Part shown: piece by piece, positions 63,164-64,000 of the stretch | Layout of the letters: each line of letters opens with the position of its first letter | Position numbering within the stretch: the stretch's first letter is position 1 | Origin: Lentihominibacter hominis | Lineage (GTDB): Bacteria > Bacillota > Clostridia > Peptostreptococcales > Anaerovoracaceae | DNA: 64,000 nt | Assembly (NCBI RefSeq): GCF_014385065.1 | Contig: NZ_JACRTA010000003.1 | Location: 434,001-498,000 of the forward strand | Direction: 5' to 3' | Notes under the pieces: generated by a model | Seen by the model: only the letters and a program-made list of their open reading frames with translations | Databases searched by the model: none | Told to the model about the DNA's origin: nothing | Made by a program: the position numbers and the translations under genes

Positions 63164-64000
63164 CTAAAAATCATCTTCGTTATATCCTGCCAGATACAAT
63201 TTTTCACAATGCAAAAGCTTACTGTCTGCCAGTCTTCTACCTCTTTTAAAAAGGGAATTGACTTTTATTTTCCCATCTTTCAAACCTTCAAGCTCCGCAA
63301 TCTCAAGAACTCTTCTGCTTCCATCCTTCATTCTGCTCATATGTACCATTACATCTATCCCTTCAGTTATCTGACTCCTTATAGCTTCAACAGGAAAATC
63401 TGCAGCTTGAAGAAACATTGCCTCAAGCCTTTTAAGCATACCTTCTATGCTATTCGCATGGCCTGTGCTTAAGCTTCCGTCATGACCTGTATTGAGAGCC
63501 TGTATCATATCCATCACCTCCTTTCCTCTTACTTCTCCTATGACAATGCGATCAGGCCTTATTCTCAGACTTGCTTTTACAAGGTGTGACATATCAACTT
63601 CTCCTTTTCCCTGAACATTGGCGCTCCTGCATTCCAGCCGGACTATATTCTCTACCTGTTCTATCTGAAGTTCTGCGGAATCTTCTATTACCACCACCCT
63701 TTCATGAATAGGAATAAACTGTGACAACACATTTAACATAGTCGTCTTTCCTGATGAAGTTCCTCCACATATAAAACAATTGTATCCTGAAATAACCAGC
63801 GCCTTCAAAAAATTCGCTTCATCTTTTGTTATTGTTCCGCTTTTTATCATATCTTCCATTTTCATTACATTTTCAGGAAATTTTCTTATAGTAAGAATAG
63901 GGCCATTTAAAGCAATATTTTTATATATGGCATTTACTCTGGAGCCATCCGAAAGTCTGGCGTCAACGATAGGATTCAGCTCATTTATTTCCCTATGTAC
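63164..64000 (-). CDS. tadA: TadA/CpaF pilus assembly ATPase, C-terminal part
   Basis: The frame is open to the right edge; about 278 residues are visible. They begin with NPIVDARLSDGSRVNAI and GPILTIRKF, a conserved CpaF stretch, then Walker A GGTSSGKTTMLN, the RLECRSANVQGKGEVDMSHLVKASLRIRPDRIVIGEVRG region with the Walker B Glu, and the His box LSTGHANS. The ATPase powers Flp pilus extension. Because the visible frame has no need of a start codon here, the ATG at 63865 is internal. The N-terminal part and further tad genes lie beyond the window. Confidence 0.95.
   Translation of the reverse strand, partial: VHREINELNPIVDARLSDGSRVNAIYKNIALNGPILTIRKFPENVMKMEDMIKSGTITKDEANFLKALVISGYNCFICGGTSSGKTTMLNVLSQFIPIHERVVVIEDSAELQIEQVENIVRLECRSANVQGKGEVDMSHLVKASLRIRPDRIVIGEVRGKEVMDMIQALNTGHDGSLSTGHANSIEGMLKRLEAMFLQAADFPVEAIRSQITEGIDVMVHMSRMKDGSRRVLEIAELEGLKDGKIKVNSLFKRGRRLADSKLLHCEKLYLAGYNEDDF

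Overview
The window is AT-rich, densely coding chromosomal DNA from a low-GC Firmicute, most likely an anaerobic, amino-acid-using member of the class Clostridia. The pointers are spoIIID (a sporulation regulator), an ispH-rpsA gene fusion of the kind known from Clostridia, a perfect CIRCE element in front of hrcA-grpE-dnaK-dnaJ, an arginine deiminase operon with ArgR, and AGGAGG-type ribosome binding sites. A family-level placement such as Anaerovoracaceae is only a guess. I found no rRNA, tRNA, CRISPR array, insertion sequence or prophage.

Left part (1-14546): the 3' end of an mnmM/ytqB-like methyltransferase gene, a CYTH protein, the arginine deiminase operon arcB-arcA-arcC, a THUMP-domain RNA methyltransferase overlapping mbl, spoIIID divergent from mbl, a membrane protein, pyrG with its own promoter and a structured leader, an orphan-looking adenine DNA methyltransferase overlapping a YgiQ radical SAM gene, and an AbrB-like regulator overlapping a secreted CHAP amidase with four SH3 repeats.

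Middle part (14547-43136): this is the conserved Gram-positive heat-shock/translation cluster, broken up by insertions. Minus-strand pieces keep the ancestral order hrcA-grpE-dnaK-dnaJ / prmA-rsmE / mtaB-HIT / rpsU-yqeY. Between them sit two MATE transporters with a MerR-type regulator, a cell-envelope and signalling island (an M23 peptidase fused to a polysaccharide deacetylase, a DUF4342 protein, a response regulator and a histidine kinase), a CBS and a DUF1461 protein, and a plus-strand nadA-nadB-nadC operon with repeated operator-like sites. addA without a neighbouring addB and gpmI close this part.

Right part (43137-64000): a small unknown protein, a PPOX-fold protein, rlmD, then tgt, a deoxyinosine glycosylase gene, queA and ruvB-ruvA-ruvC. 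A small heavy-metal-domain protein lies behind a CsoR-like promoter, followed by argR-recN, aroK, a DUF523 protein, ispH-rpsA, rarA and a SPOR protein. The window ends in a minus-strand tad (type IVb pilus) operon running off the right edge: tadA, tadB, tadC, a tiny GTG-started flp-like pilin gene, a tadE-like gene, a DUF5702 gene, a Cys-rich tadE-like gene and a DUF6382-like gene.

Together the genes cover arginine catabolism, NAD and CTP synthesis, rRNA/tRNA modification, protein folding, recombination repair, cell-wall remodelling and surface pili. The most original signals are the folded pyrG leader, the pilus proteins with unusual extra domains, the M23-deacetylase fusion and several gene-specific operators.
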